Source: Fen-1231 sp035286465
GTDB lineage: Bacteria; Gemmatimonadota; Gemmatimonadetes; Gemmatimonadales; Gemmatimonadaceae
Length of the DNA: 64,000 bases
Direction: 5' to 3'
NCBI GenBank assembly: GCA_035286465.1
Contig: DATEDF010000022.1
Span: forward strand, 87,516-151,515
The notes beneath the pieces are model-generated. The model was not told where the DNA came from, ran no database searches, and was given only the letters and a program-made list of their open reading frames with translations. This document shows positions 54,980-63,761 of this stretch, one piece after another; positions within the stretch are counted from its first letter, which is position 1, and the number at the start of each line of letters is the position of its first letter. A program made the position numbers and the translations under genes.

Positions 54980-55821
54980 CGACGCGCGCGCTCGTGGTCG
55001 CCCTCGCGTTGCCGGCCGTCGCGGTGCCGGCGTTCGCGCAGCGCTGGCACACGCTCGACGCCTCGCGCCAGCTCCGCGACACGCTCCCCGTCACGGTGCG
55101 TGTCGAGTACGGCGCGGGCAAGTTCGAGCTTCGCCCCGGCGCGGCGCCGCTCCTCTACCTGATGCACCTCAAGTACGATGCCGATCGCGCCGAGCCGGTG
55201 ACCCGGTTCGACAGCGCCGCCCGGACGCTTGCGCTCGGCATTCGCTCGCACGGCCTGCGGCTCTCAAGCAGCGACCAGGAAGGAGGCACGCTGCACGCCG
55301 AGCTCACCGCGCGCGCACCGATGGCGCTCGCCCTCGAGCTTGGCGCCGTGGAGGCGGACCTCCAGCTCGGCGGCCTGCGGTTGACGGATCTCTCGCTCAA
55401 GGGCGGCGCTGCGGACGTCACGGTGCGCTTCGACGAGCGGAACCCGGAGCGCCTCCACGCGATGACGCTGGACGTCGGCGCGGCAGCCGTGAAGATCCGG
55501 CGCGCCGGAAACTCGGGCGTCGAGCAGGTGCGCGCGAACGTCGGCGCCGGCGCGCTCGACCTCGACCTCGGTGGCGGCGATTCCGCCCACGACGTGGAGG
55601 TCTCCGCCAATGTCGCGATGGGCAACTTCACGCTCCGCGTCCCCCCCGGCGTCGGCGTCTCCATAGACGCGACGACTTTCCTGGCGTCGTTCGACAAGGC
55701 CGGGCTGGTGAAGCGCGGGGACCGCTGGAACACGCCGAACTTCGACGCGGCGGCGCGCAAGGTGCGCGTGCGCGTGCGGACGGTCCTCGGCGGTTTCAGA
55801 CTCGCGCGCGACGCGCGCTGA
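54976..55821 (+). CDS. Secreted toastrack/LiaF-like domain protein
   Basis: 281 residues. Signal peptide then repeating beta segments (GAVEADLQLGGLRLTDLSLKGG, ANVGAGALDLDLGGGD, ANVAMGNFTLRVPPGVGVSID, TVLGGFRLARDA) resembling the C-terminal LiaF/toastrack fold of envelope-stress sensors. ATG overlaps the previous stop (ATGA). With the sigma/anti-sigma pair this forms a four-gene envelope-stress operon. Confidence 0.7.
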   Translation: MTTRALVVALALPAVAVPAFAQRWHTLDASRQLRDTLPVTVRVEYGAGKFELRPGAAPLLYLMHLKYDADRAEPVTRFDSAARTLALGIRSHGLRLSSSDQEGGTLHAELTARAPMALALELGAVEADLQLGGLRLTDLSLKGGAADVTVRFDERNPERLHAMTLDVGAAAVKIRRAGNSGVEQVRANVGAGALDLDLGGGDSAHDVEVSANVAMGNFTLRVPPGVGVSIDATTFLASFDKAGLVKRGDRWNTPNFDAAARKVRVRVRTVLGGFRLARDAR

Positions 55822-55864
55822 GCCGCGTTCAGGCGCGCTCAGCCGCGCGCGTCCGCCCGTTGAT

Positions 55865-55881
55865 CGGGCGCCGCGCGCCCG
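55865..55881. terminator. Hairpin between convergent genes 55,821 and 55,886
   Basis: CGGGCGC (55865-55871) and GCGCCCG (55875-55881) with a three-base loop, in the convergent gap. Probably a bidirectional terminator. Confidence 0.4.
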
Positions 55882-55885
55882 CCGC

Positions 55886-57643
55886 TCACTGCACGCACGG
55901 CCCCTTCGGATCGGGCTTCGGCTTGTCCACCTTCACGCGGTGGTCGAGCGCCGCGACCTTGAGCGCCGACTCGTAGACCAGCTGGGCGACCTGCGCCATG
56001 TGGTCGTACTCGATGTACTGCGGCTCGTCCGTGACCTGATGGTACTCGGCGTGGCCGCCCGTCGTGAAGAACACGACCGGGATGCCATAGCGCGCGTACG
56101 ACCAGTGATCGCTGCGGCAGTAGATGTTCTGTGGATGCCCGTTGGCGTCCATCGCGTAGTCGAACCGCATCCCGAGCCGGGCGCCGGTGTTCACCTGCTC
56201 GACGAGGTCGCCCAGCTCGGTGGAGAGCCGCCGCGACCCGACGAGCTGCACATAGCCGGGGCCCCCGTGCAGAAGGCCGCCGTCCTTGTCCTGGCCCGTC
56301 ACGTCGGTCGCGGCGCCGCGCCCGATCATGTCGAGATTCAGCGCGGCGACGATGGAGTCGCGCGGCACCGTGGGGTGGTCGGTGAACCACGCCGAGCCCC
56401 AGAGCCCCATCTCCTCGCCCACGTGCCAGATGAAGAGGATCGAGCGTTTCGGGAGCGGCGTGGGCCTCCCCTTCGCGAACGCCTCGGCGATCTCCAGTAC
56501 GGAAACGGAGCCGGAACCGTCGTCGTCGGCGCCATTGTAGATGGTATCGAGCCGCGCGGGGTGGAGCTTGCGGAGACTGTCGGTCGTCGAACGCACGAGC
56601 TCGTCCTGCACCGGCGTCGGCTGCGCACGCGGATTGTCGGCGCCCTGCGGCCGGACGAGCCGCATGAAAGCGAGCAGCGAGTCGTGCTCCACCGGTGGAC
56701 GGCATCCGCCAGCGATGGCACAGTTGACGTGGTCGTTGTGCGCGCCGATCGCGACGTACTGGCCCCTGAGCTTCGGGTCGGTGCCCGGGAGAATCGCGAC
56801 GACGTTGCGCGTGGGACGCGGAGTCTCCGTGAAGCGGATGTCGGAGCTCACGGCTCTGCCGGCGGCGCCCTTCGTCGCGCTCAGAAGTGGCCCGCCGAGC
56901 ATCGCCTCCGCGACGCGTGTCGTGACGTTGAGCGAGGGCAGGCCTTCGTCCTGCCGCAGGAAGGTGACGTCACTCGGATTGCGCGCGCCCCGCAGCACGC
57001 TCGGAGGGATCCGGTCCCAGCGCACCTCCACGTGCACGGCCACGGCGCTGAGCGCGCGCCGAAAGGCCTGGAACCCGTTCGACGAGACGAATCCCTGCCC
57101 CGTGAAGCCGGGCGGGGGCACGAATGGCCGGAAGAGGACGACTTTGCCCTTGAACGTCTCGGGCGCAGGGATGTTGAGGGTGTCGTAGAGCATTCCGCCG
57201 AAGACCACGGGCATTCCCGTGAGCTGTGTCACGCGGCGCGCGCTCGACCCGGCGAGGAAGTCCACGCCGGCCCTGAACGTCACACCCTCGACCGTGATCG
57301 TGGACGTGGTGTCAATCGCGCGCGCGACGACGGGGAGATACTGGAAGTAGCCGCCGCTGTCGCCCGCGGGCTTTAGCCCGAGCCGGCGCACCTCACGCTC
57401 GAGATACGCGGTCGCCTTCACGTTGTACTCGGTTCCGGCCGACCGGCCCATCATCGAGTCGTCGGCGTAGATGTAGAGCCGCGTCATCAGGTCGGCGGCG
57501 GTGATGGCCGGCGTGGTCGGCCCTCCGGCGTACTTGAGCGGCAGCTCCTTCGGGGCGGCGGGCGACTGGGCGAGTCCGGCGCACGGGATCAGCGTGGCGA
57601 GCGCAAGGAAGCGAGCACGGAGGGCGACTGCGGAATGGCGCAT
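55886..57643 (-). CDS. M28-family zinc aminopeptidase, secreted
   Basis: 585 residues with a signal peptide (RARFLALATLIPCAGLAQSP). A PA-domain-like insertion (~140-270) precedes the peptidase. Zinc ligands in AIGAHNDHVN, NGADDDGSGS, HVGEEMGLWGSAW, LDMIGRG and AEYHQVTDEP match M28 (bimetallic). Degrades peptides in the periplasm or outside. ATG 57643; the longer frame lacks a signal sequence at its front. A hairpin lies 25 bases upstream. Confidence 0.9.
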   Translation of the reverse strand: MRHSAVALRARFLALATLIPCAGLAQSPAAPKELPLKYAGGPTTPAITAADLMTRLYIYADDSMMGRSAGTEYNVKATAYLEREVRRLGLKPAGDSGGYFQYLPVVARAIDTTSTITVEGVTFRAGVDFLAGSSARRVTQLTGMPVVFGGMLYDTLNIPAPETFKGKVVLFRPFVPPPGFTGQGFVSSNGFQAFRRALSAVAVHVEVRWDRIPPSVLRGARNPSDVTFLRQDEGLPSLNVTTRVAEAMLGGPLLSATKGAAGRAVSSDIRFTETPRPTRNVVAILPGTDPKLRGQYVAIGAHNDHVNCAIAGGCRPPVEHDSLLAFMRLVRPQGADNPRAQPTPVQDELVRSTTDSLRKLHPARLDTIYNGADDDGSGSVSVLEIAEAFAKGRPTPLPKRSILFIWHVGEEMGLWGSAWFTDHPTVPRDSIVAALNLDMIGRGAATDVTGQDKDGGLLHGGPGYVQLVGSRRLSTELGDLVEQVNTGARLGMRFDYAMDANGHPQNIYCRSDHWSYARYGIPVVFFTTGGHAEYHQVTDEPQYIEYDHMAQVAQLVYESALKVAALDHRVKVDKPKPDPKGPCVQ

Positions 57644-57667
57644 CGGGCGATCCGGGTGCGTGTGAGA

Positions 57668-57690
57668 CGGTCTCGCGCGGCGCGAGACCG
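57668..57690 (-). terminator. 10-bp hairpin between SAM hydrolase and M28 peptidase genes
   Basis: CGGTCTCGCG (57668-57677) and CGCGAGACCG (57681-57690) pair perfectly with a three-base loop, about 100 bases past the SAM hydrolase stop and 25 bases before the M28 ATG. It is either a terminator or a leader structure. Confidence 0.45.
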
Positions 57691-57790
57691 GACGTGCATT
57701 CGATGCAGCAGAGCGGAGAAAGGTTTCTCGTCGCGCGGGCCAAATCAAGCGCGCCGACCTCTGCGAGGCGGTGCGGCGCGCGCGGGACGC

Positions 57791-58543
57791 TCAGTGCGCC
57801 GGATGGAGCACCACCGGCGAGCCGCGCCGGAGCCCCGCCGCGTCGGCGCCGTGCCCGTCGCGCGCGGCGATCTCGATGAGGCCCGTGGAGCCGGCGACCG
57901 CGCAGAGCGCGCCGCTCGGGACCTCCGAATAGGTGTGCACCAGCGGCAGCCGGCGGCCCCCCGCCTCCACGTCGCCCGCGGCGCGCGCAATGAGGTTGGT
58001 GATGGCGTTGCCGAACCGGTCAATGGCGATCACTTCGCCGACGACCGCACCGTCGGTGCGCTGGTGTGCCTCCGCCGTGCGGCGAATGAACGGATGTTCG
58101 TGCGGCACGCCGAGAAACTCCAGCGATTCGCCGAGCGCAAGGCGTGCCGCGGCCGGCGCAAAGACGTCGCGCCCGTGAAAGGTGGGCGCCGCGTCGCTCG
58201 GCACCGTGAGCGCGACCGCGCGCGCGCCGCGCGAGAGGAGCGCGGGCGAGAGCACGCCGTTGTCGGGCCCCACGAGGAAGCGCCCTTCGCTCGCCACCGC
58301 GATCGCGAGGCGGGAGGAGCCGACGCCCGGGTCCACGACCACGAGATGCACGGTCCCGGGCGGAAAGCGGCGCCAGTAGCGCGCGAGCGTGAGGCGCGCG
58401 AGCTCGACGTCCTGCGGCGGAATGTCGTGCGAGGCGTCCACGATCTGCGCGTCGGGCACCGCCGAGTGGAGCACGCCCTTCATCTCGGCGACGTAGCCAT
58501 CGGCGGTGCCGAAGTCGGTGAGCAGGGTGATCAGCGGGCGCAC
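57791..58543 (-). CDS. SAM hydrolase/adenosyl-fluoride synthase family (DUF62)
   Basis: 250 residues. DUF62 motifs: LLTDFGTADGYVAEMKGV, PPQDVELARLTLA, VVVDPGVGSSR, VGPDNGVLS, VIAIDRFGNAITNL. Members hydrolyse S-adenosylmethionine to adenosine and methionine (SAM hydroxide adenosyltransferase); the fluorinase and chlorinase relatives need specific extra loops, which I do not see. GTG start. Not obviously linked to neighbours. Confidence 0.88.
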   Translation of the reverse strand: MRPLITLLTDFGTADGYVAEMKGVLHSAVPDAQIVDASHDIPPQDVELARLTLARYWRRFPPGTVHLVVVDPGVGSSRLAIAVASEGRFLVGPDNGVLSPALLSRGARAVALTVPSDAAPTFHGRDVFAPAAARLALGESLEFLGVPHEHPFIRRTAEAHQRTDGAVVGEVIAIDRFGNAITNLIARAAGDVEAGGRRLPLVHTYSEVPSGALCAVAGSTGLIEIAARDGHGADAAGLRRGSPVVLHPAH

Positions 58544-58580
58544 TGAGACAGGAGTCAGAGATGAAAGCGGGCAGCCGCCC

Positions 58581-59546
58581 TCAGAGCGCCGGCACCGAGG
58601 ACTCGTCGGTCTCGAAGCGGACGGTCACCTGCGTGAGCTGGCGGCGCGCCGGCATCACCTTGTGCAATCTCGCATCGAAGTAGTCCTTCAGCATCGCCGG
58701 GCGCTGGTGCTTCAGGTAGACGTCGGGGTCGCGGCCGATCGCGGCGCCGGCCACCACCTCCAGCTGATCGCGCGAAGAGACGTGCTGGACGATGCACGGC
58801 GCGTGCGTGACGCCCCGCTTGCGCAGCGCGTACGCGCGATGAGAGCCGTTGTTGAGGATGAGGCGCTTCTCCGCGTAGAAGGCGTTCAGGAAGTTCGAGC
58901 CGAACCCGACGGCGAGCCCGACGACGCCCACGAGGTTGCCCGGCGGCGGATAGTCCTTCACGTGCCGCGGCTCCAGTGACATCGGCCCGAGGAATCGCAG
59001 ATCGTTCGACGACGAGACGAAGACGAAGGTATCGCTCCCCACGCGCGACCATGTGACGGGCGGTTGCGGCGGATCGGAGGGGAGGCAGAAGCGGAACAGC
59101 TGCTCCGGAGTCGGCGAAGGTGCCAGGCTGCGCTCGAGTTCCCGGACGTACTCGAGGTCAATGTGCTTCTGGTACACGACGAGGCGGTCCAGTTCCACCA
59201 TCGTCACGTCGCTCGGTGCGGTGTTGAAGCCGTACCGCACGAGCGGGTTCCTCAGCAACTCGATCAGGAGCGGCTCGTACTCCTTGCCCAACACGGTCAT
59301 GGGAGGATCGTCGGCGCGGCCGGCCTCCTCCGTCTCGAGCGCGCGGACCACCGCGTTCGCCACGTGCCATTCGTCGCTGAGCGAGGCCTCGCTCGGCGGG
59401 TTCAGGGCGTGACTCCGGACGTAGCGCAGGAAGCGCTTGAGCGTCGGGCGTCCGATCAGATAGAGGTGCTCGCTCGCGGCGTCCCGACCGGGCGCCGCCG
59501 TTCGCTCGGGCTCCTTGGCCTGCGCGGGCCGTTTCTTCCTGGTCAC
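58581..59546 (-). CDS. ParB/sulfiredoxin-fold protein coupled to the M50-HlyD gene
   Basis: 321 residues. GTG 59546 overlaps the M50-HlyD stop (GTGA), so the two are translationally coupled. The central region has a ParB-like set: KHIDLEYVRELERSL (~150) and NNGSHRAYALRKRGVTHAPCIV (~235-257), the G-x-H-R-x3-A phosphate/nucleotide-binding motif of ParB/Srx fold. No HTH and no CTP-switch partner is visible, so chromosome segregation is unlikely; Srx-fold kinases of serine exist. It may act on the peptide encoded nearby. Product unknown. Confidence 0.7.
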   Translation of the reverse strand: MTRKKRPAQAKEPERTAAPGRDAASEHLYLIGRPTLKRFLRYVRSHALNPPSEASLSDEWHVANAVVRALETEEAGRADDPPMTVLGKEYEPLLIELLRNPLVRYGFNTAPSDVTMVELDRLVVYQKHIDLEYVRELERSLAPSPTPEQLFRFCLPSDPPQPPVTWSRVGSDTFVFVSSSNDLRFLGPMSLEPRHVKDYPPPGNLVGVVGLAVGFGSNFLNAFYAEKRLILNNGSHRAYALRKRGVTHAPCIVQHVSSRDQLEVVAGAAIGRDPDVYLKHQRPAMLKDYFDARLHKVMPARRQLTQVTVRFETDESSVPAL

Positions 59547-61927
59547 CACCACGACCAGAACTGGACTTTCACGGTGCGGGCCACTCGGCGCATCACGAGA
59601 GCGCGCACGCGCCGCTCCCCGCACGAGATCTTGGCCTGCCCGCTCATCCCGGGCTTGAGCAGGAGTGAGGGGTTGTCAATCTCCGTCGTGACGAGCACCG
59701 TTCGCGCGCTGCTCCCCCCGCTCGCAGGCGGCTGAGTCCGGGGATCACCGCCTGGGGCAGGCGCTCCCGCCTGGGCAGTCGTCGCGATGGACGTAACCGT
59801 GCCACGAAACGTCTCGTCCGGATACGCTCTGGCCTTGAGCGCGACAGGTTGCCCCACATTCACGTCGGCCACCTCCCGCTCGGGCACCGCGATCTCGACG
59901 GTCAGTTTCTCGAGGTCATAGACCTTCGCGATGAGCGCACCCTTCGGGACGAACTGGCGCGTGAGTTCCCGCAGTTGCCGCGCCGGTGTCGCGACGATGC
60001 CGGCGGCCGGGCTCCGCACCTCCGCGAGCGCGAGCTGCTCCGTGATGAGGCGCTCCTGCGCTTCGAGACGCGCGATGTCCGCCTTGGTGGCCTCCACGGC
60101 CTCCGGCCGGGCCCCCGCCTGCATCACCTTCAGGCGGCTCTCCGCCTCGGCCAGATCGTTCTTGGCCGCGTCGGCCTGTTCCTGCGTGTTCTCGAGATCC
60201 GTGCGGGAGAGGAACCCGCTGTCGGCCAGCATCTTGTTCCGCTCGAGTCGCGCCCGCGCGTACCGGAGCTGGTCCCTCGCGCGGTCCACCGCGGCGCGGG
60301 CGAGCGCGATCGAGTCGCGGGTCGTGCCCGCGCGCAGCAATCGCAGCCGGGCGCGCACCTGCTCGATCTCCGCTGCCGTCTTGACCAGCTCCGCACGGTT
60401 CTCCCGGTCGGAAAGCCGGGCAATGACGTCGCCCACCCGGACTCTGTCGCCCTCGGTGACGCGAATCTCCTCGACGATTCCCTCGATCGCCGCGCGAACG
60501 TCCGCGTTCTGGACGGGGAGCACGGCGAACGGGCCCGCCACGCGAAGTTCCATCCGGCCGACGGCGATGAAGACCGCCACCGCTGCCGCCAGCGCAAGCC
60601 AGAACAGGCGTGGCCGCCAGCTCCGCGACCGGCGGCTGGATCGCGCCGGCTGCTCGGGTGTGCGCGTTCCGCCGTGGTTCGCCCGCTCGACCTCGTCGCC
60701 GTCGGGATCGTCGTCGTCCTCGGGCGCGTCGGGCGCCGCGACAGCGGACTTGCCGAACATCCGGCGAATCCGACGGCGGAACCGCGTGACGAGAAAGCCC
60801 GACATGAGCAACAGGGCGACGGGCTGGTTGTCCTGCACGAGCGAGCCGCCCACCGCGAAGAGCACGTAGGCGACGAGCGAGAAGGTGCCGACCGACGCGA
60901 CGAGCCCGTAGAGCAGGTAGACCCGCTCCTCGCGTGGCGCGAGCGTCGCCGCCGCCGAATGCCCGAAACCCAGCACGCGCTTGATCGCCCCGCCGAGATG
61001 CCGGAACGCCCGCCGCCGGAGGTTCGGGATTTCGAGGTAATCGCTCAGCAGGTAGTACCCGTCGAGCTTGATGAACGGATTGAAGTTGATGAGCGTCTTG
61101 ATGCCCGAGCTGGCCATGACGATGAGCGAGACGTGGTTGATCCACGTCTCTCCTTCCGTGATGCGCCAGGCCAGCGTCGCGAGCGCCCAGAGAAAGAGCT
61201 CGAAGTACGGACCCGCAAAACTCACCCAGAGACGCTTCGACTTCTCGGGAAAGAGCCACGCATCACTCACATCGCAATAGAACGCGGGGAGGAAGTAGAT
61301 CAACATGAAGCCGACTTCGTGCACGTCTCCGCCGAAGTGCTTGCAGGTGAGGCCGTGGGCGAACTCGTGCGCCGTGATGACGAGAAAGACGACCACCACG
61401 AAGAGCGGGATCGCCGAGGGCCGGCCGAGCCGCGAGAGGTCTTGCGTGAGGTCGCTCCAGTTCGCCGCAGTCGCCGCCGCCGCCAGGAGAATGAGCACGG
61501 CCGAGAGCGCCACGAAGTGGGGCGTGAAGAGCGGGCGGACCCAGGGAAGGAGGAGGTCGAAGAGACGGTTTGGATCGAACGCCCTCACGCGGAGGCGGAG
61601 CGTGGTTCCGTGAACGCGGCCGCGCCGCCGCGTCGGCTTGACGCCCGCCGGAGTGGCCGTCTCGAGGAGGCCCGCGCGTTCCAGGCTCGCGCTGAAGGCG
61701 CTCAGGTCCTCGACGGCCATCGAGGCGCCGAACTTCCGCTCGGTCCGGCGCCGAATCTCCTCGAGCGGGGTCGTTCCGTCGAACTGTTCCGCGATGAATC
61801 CCTCGGCCTCGCGCAGGCGGAAGAAGCGGCCCGAGACGGGGTCCTTGACGACCAGCACTGTCCCGCTGCCCGTCCCTTGTCGGCTGACGGTCAGATCTCT
61901 CCGGAGACGCGGCGGGGCAGCGGTCAT
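59543..61927 (-). CDS. PqqD-like/RRE + M50 site-2 protease + HlyD periplasmic adaptor fusion
   Basis: 794 residues. Residues ~10-90 resemble a PqqD-type peptide-recognition winged helix (VKDPVSGRFFRLREAEGFI, EEIRRRTERKFG). From ~135 there are multiple helices with a metalloprotease site HEFAH at 187-191 and the second S2P motif around LDGYYLLSDYLEIP at 288-301. After an acidic linker a helix (~441-457) leads into an HlyD-like adaptor (460-790): lipoyl-like halves flanking a long coiled coil (~505-640) and a beta-barrel. Fits proteins that cut and pass a peptide through the inner membrane. ATG 61927, no clear ribosome site. Confidence 0.85.
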   Translation of the reverse strand: MTAAPPRLRRDLTVSRQGTGSGTVLVVKDPVSGRFFRLREAEGFIAEQFDGTTPLEEIRRRTERKFGASMAVEDLSAFSASLERAGLLETATPAGVKPTRRRGRVHGTTLRLRVRAFDPNRLFDLLLPWVRPLFTPHFVALSAVLILLAAAATAANWSDLTQDLSRLGRPSAIPLFVVVVFLVITAHEFAHGLTCKHFGGDVHEVGFMLIYFLPAFYCDVSDAWLFPEKSKRLWVSFAGPYFELFLWALATLAWRITEGETWINHVSLIVMASSGIKTLINFNPFIKLDGYYLLSDYLEIPNLRRRAFRHLGGAIKRVLGFGHSAAATLAPREERVYLLYGLVASVGTFSLVAYVLFAVGGSLVQDNQPVALLLMSGFLVTRFRRRIRRMFGKSAVAAPDAPEDDDDPDGDEVERANHGGTRTPEQPARSSRRSRSWRPRLFWLALAAAVAVFIAVGRMELRVAGPFAVLPVQNADVRAAIEGIVEEIRVTEGDRVRVGDVIARLSDRENRAELVKTAAEIEQVRARLRLLRAGTTRDSIALARAAVDRARDQLRYARARLERNKMLADSGFLSRTDLENTQEQADAAKNDLAEAESRLKVMQAGARPEAVEATKADIARLEAQERLITEQLALAEVRSPAAGIVATPARQLRELTRQFVPKGALIAKVYDLEKLTVEIAVPEREVADVNVGQPVALKARAYPDETFRGTVTSIATTAQAGAPAPGGDPRTQPPASGGSSARTVLVTTEIDNPSLLLKPGMSGQAKISCGERRVRALVMRRVARTVKVQFWSWW

Positions 61928-61968
61928 CAGGCGGGCGGTGTCGTCAAAGATGCATTAACGGTAAGAAG

Positions 61969-61999
61969 GAAGGCCGCGGGAGCTACCCCCGCGGCCTTC
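61969..61999 (-). terminator. 12-bp hairpin between the peptide gene and the M50-HlyD gene
   Basis: GAAGGCCGCGGG (61969-61980) pairs exactly with CCCGCGGCCTTC (61988-61999), loop seven bases, about 60 bases past the peptide stop. Without a U-tract it could act as an attenuator giving high peptide and low protease expression, a common layout for precursor-peptide systems. Confidence 0.6.
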
Positions 62000-62057
62000 T
62001 GTTCGAAAGCAGATCACCCCGGACTCAGGGCATTGCGAAGGCCCGAGGCCGGCTCGA

Positions 62058-62261
62058 TCAGTGCGAGCCGTGCCCGCGGCCGTGGCCGTGGCCGTGACCC
62101 TTGGAGCCCTTGCTCTGGTGGTCGGATTGCTGGCTCTGGTTGGAACCCTGGGAACCCTGGGATGCCGTGTCGCTCGCGGAGGAGCCCGTGGGCCCGGGCA
62201 CGATCACGACAGGCGCAACGCGTGGCTCAAGCTGCTCCAGTTCGGGACGCAGGAATCTCAT
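62058..62261 (-). CDS. 67-residue LEPR-motif, Ser/Gly/His-rich peptide (candidate precursor)
   Basis: ATG 62261 sits 6-8 bases behind a strong GGAGGTG ribosome site; the GTG of that site is an upstream alternative. Layout: N-terminal MRFLRPELEQLEPRVAP (leader-like, with LEPR), a hydrophobic VVIVPGP, a Ser/Gln/Gly-rich middle (11 Ser) and a C-terminal HGHGHGRGHGSH metal-binding type tail. No signal peptide, no Cys. The LEPR-style N-terminus resembles short tags on surface proteins. Upstream of the RRE-M50-HlyD gene, so a substrate of it is likely. I know no characterised family. Confidence 0.65.
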   Translation of the reverse strand: MRFLRPELEQLEPRVAPVVIVPGPTGSSASDTASQGSQGSNQSQQSDHQSKGSKGHGHGHGRGHGSH

Positions 62262-62532
62262 CTCGTTCACCTCCGTATTGTTAGAAGCGTGACGGGTTCG
62301 GGAGCCGCTCCCGAGTGTTTGGATTCGGCCGCCCGCGCGGAAAGCGGGGGCCGCGCGGCGACCTCCGGCCCGAATATGAGGATGCCGCCCCGCGCGCGCC
62401 AGCCGGGAATGGACATCACGTTCGATTCGTACTTGGAGCGCCGAGGTCTGTGTCTCGGGTCACAATCGGGGGAGGCGCGCCGACGGACAACCCTCGCGCC
62501 CTCTCATCGGTGCGTCGAGCCGAGAGGCGACC

Positions 62533-62764
62533 TCAGGCGATCTTCTCCGCGATCTCGCTCAGCTTCCGCGCGGCCGCGGAGCCCGGATCCGCGACCACGA
62601 TCGGCTTCCCCGAATCTCCGCCGACCAGCACCGGCGGATAGAGCGGCACCTCCCCCAGGAGCGGCACGCCCAGTTCGTCCGCGAGGCGCTTCCCTCCGCC
62701 CGAGCCGAAGACCGCGAGCGGCTTTCCGGTCTCGGGCGACTCGAAGTAGCTCATGTTCATCTCC
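62533..62764 (-). pseudogene. Mrp/ApbC-type Fe-S carrier ATPase, C-terminal fragment (cut at junction)
   Basis: About 77 C-terminal residues in good frame: NMSYFESPETGKPLAVFGSGGG and PLYPPVLVGGDSGKPIVVADP match the end of Mrp/NBP35 P-loop ATPases. The usual CxxC here is replaced by ESPET, as in several lineages. The P-loop and N-terminus are missing because the sequence switches to foreign DNA just upstream, so this is truncated by the join, not decayed. Confidence 0.8.
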
Positions 62765-62775
62765 TGCATTATGTT
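62756..62775. other. Abrupt G+C and reading-frame junction between two genomes
   Basis: To the left sequence is ~70% G+C and encodes the Mrp C-terminus; to the right it is A+T-rich and encodes an RNR large subunit that ends mid-domain. The switch occurs over a short shared GATGAACATGAG-like stretch, as expected for an assembly chimera. Confidence 0.75.
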
Positions 62776-63742
62776 TCCAGTTGAGAAACTCGGGAAAATC
62801 TATATGCCAATTTTCCATATAGAAACACAAGGCACCTTTTTTCTTTCCCCCGCGTTGAATCGCGCGAATAGCGGTGTCAATGATTTTTGCAAATGGGGTG
62901 GGACCGCTAGATTTAGTGTTGTTCGACGAAAGGGGCGAGCCACTGGCGCGTAACTTTGTAACTGACGCACCAATGCCGCCGGTGGCCTTAGAAATCTTGA
63001 TCACATCAGCGACCGATTTGGCAATGTGATCAATGTCGTCCTGTATTTCTAGCAAGAAACAGTTGGACAAAGCAGGCCTCACTGTCCCAGCTCCAATATT
63101 TGTCGATCCGCCCGCTAGATATTCCAGGTTCGACATTTTGTTATAGAAAGCGATAGCCTGAGCGGTGGGGTCTTTTTCGTTGTAAGAAAGCCCCATAGCC
63201 ACGCGCATAAAGAAGTATTGGGGCGTCTCGAGCGGCTTCTGTTCGCGATCCTTCAGTGCGTATCTATCCAGGAAAGTGGATAGCCCAGCGAATAGAAATA
63301 GTTCGTCCCGTTTGATGGCAAGGGCCTCGGACAATCTTTCTAGGTCAAAGAGGTCTAATATGCGTGGGTCCAATAGTCCTGCTTCCACGCCATTTTTTAC
63401 AAAAAGCGCAAAGCCGGCTTTATGCTTCTCGTTTAGTAATTTTAGATTCTCTTCGTAATCCCCTAGTACTTTTTTGTAAACTGTTTTCAAAAGCAGGCGC
63501 GTTGCCACGCGGTCGTAATCAATATCTTCCTGGATGTTCTGCAAGGCTGCATTGATCGTGGCGTGGTCTAGTTCTTCGGTAGTAATGCCGTCATATAGCA
63601 TCAAGCGAGTTTCTGTGGCAATTTGCACCACTTTGCTAATTGGTTCTTCCAAGCCGATGCAAGCCCGTTCAATAGACTTGTTGATCCAATTTGCGTTGAA
63701 GGCTTCTTTACTTCCGTCCCGTTTTGTAACTGAAATCCGCAT
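62765..63742 (-). CDS. Ribonucleoside-diphosphate reductase large subunit (N-terminal part, foreign, cut at junction)
   Basis: About 325 residues: ATP-cone (~1-95, MRISVTKRDGSKEAFNANWI) then the RNR N-terminal and catalytic beginning (DPRILDLFDLERLSEAL, GGSTNIGAGTVRPALSNCF with the first redox Cys, SKATGGIGASVTKLRASGS, CFYMENWHIDFPEFLNWK). It ends there because of the junction; full length would be ~650-800. ATG 63742 with GGGAGAG upstream. A cobalamin riboswitch controls it. Codon use is A+T-rich, unlike the rest of the window. Class I versus II cannot be settled from this part. Confidence 0.85.
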
Positions 63743-63761
63743 GGCAGCTCTCCCAAAGCAA

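Noticed and set aside
57791..58543. Fluorinase or chlorinase
   Set aside because: General DUF62 motifs only, without the specific loop expected for the halogenating branch.
58581..59546. Chromosome-partitioning ParB
   Set aside because: Only the N-terminal-type nucleotide fold is present; no HTH or parS-like sequence and no parA nearby.
62765..63742. RNR acquired by horizontal transfer
   Set aside because: The frame break within two essential genes and a sharp composition step without any mobile element fit a mis-join better than an integration.
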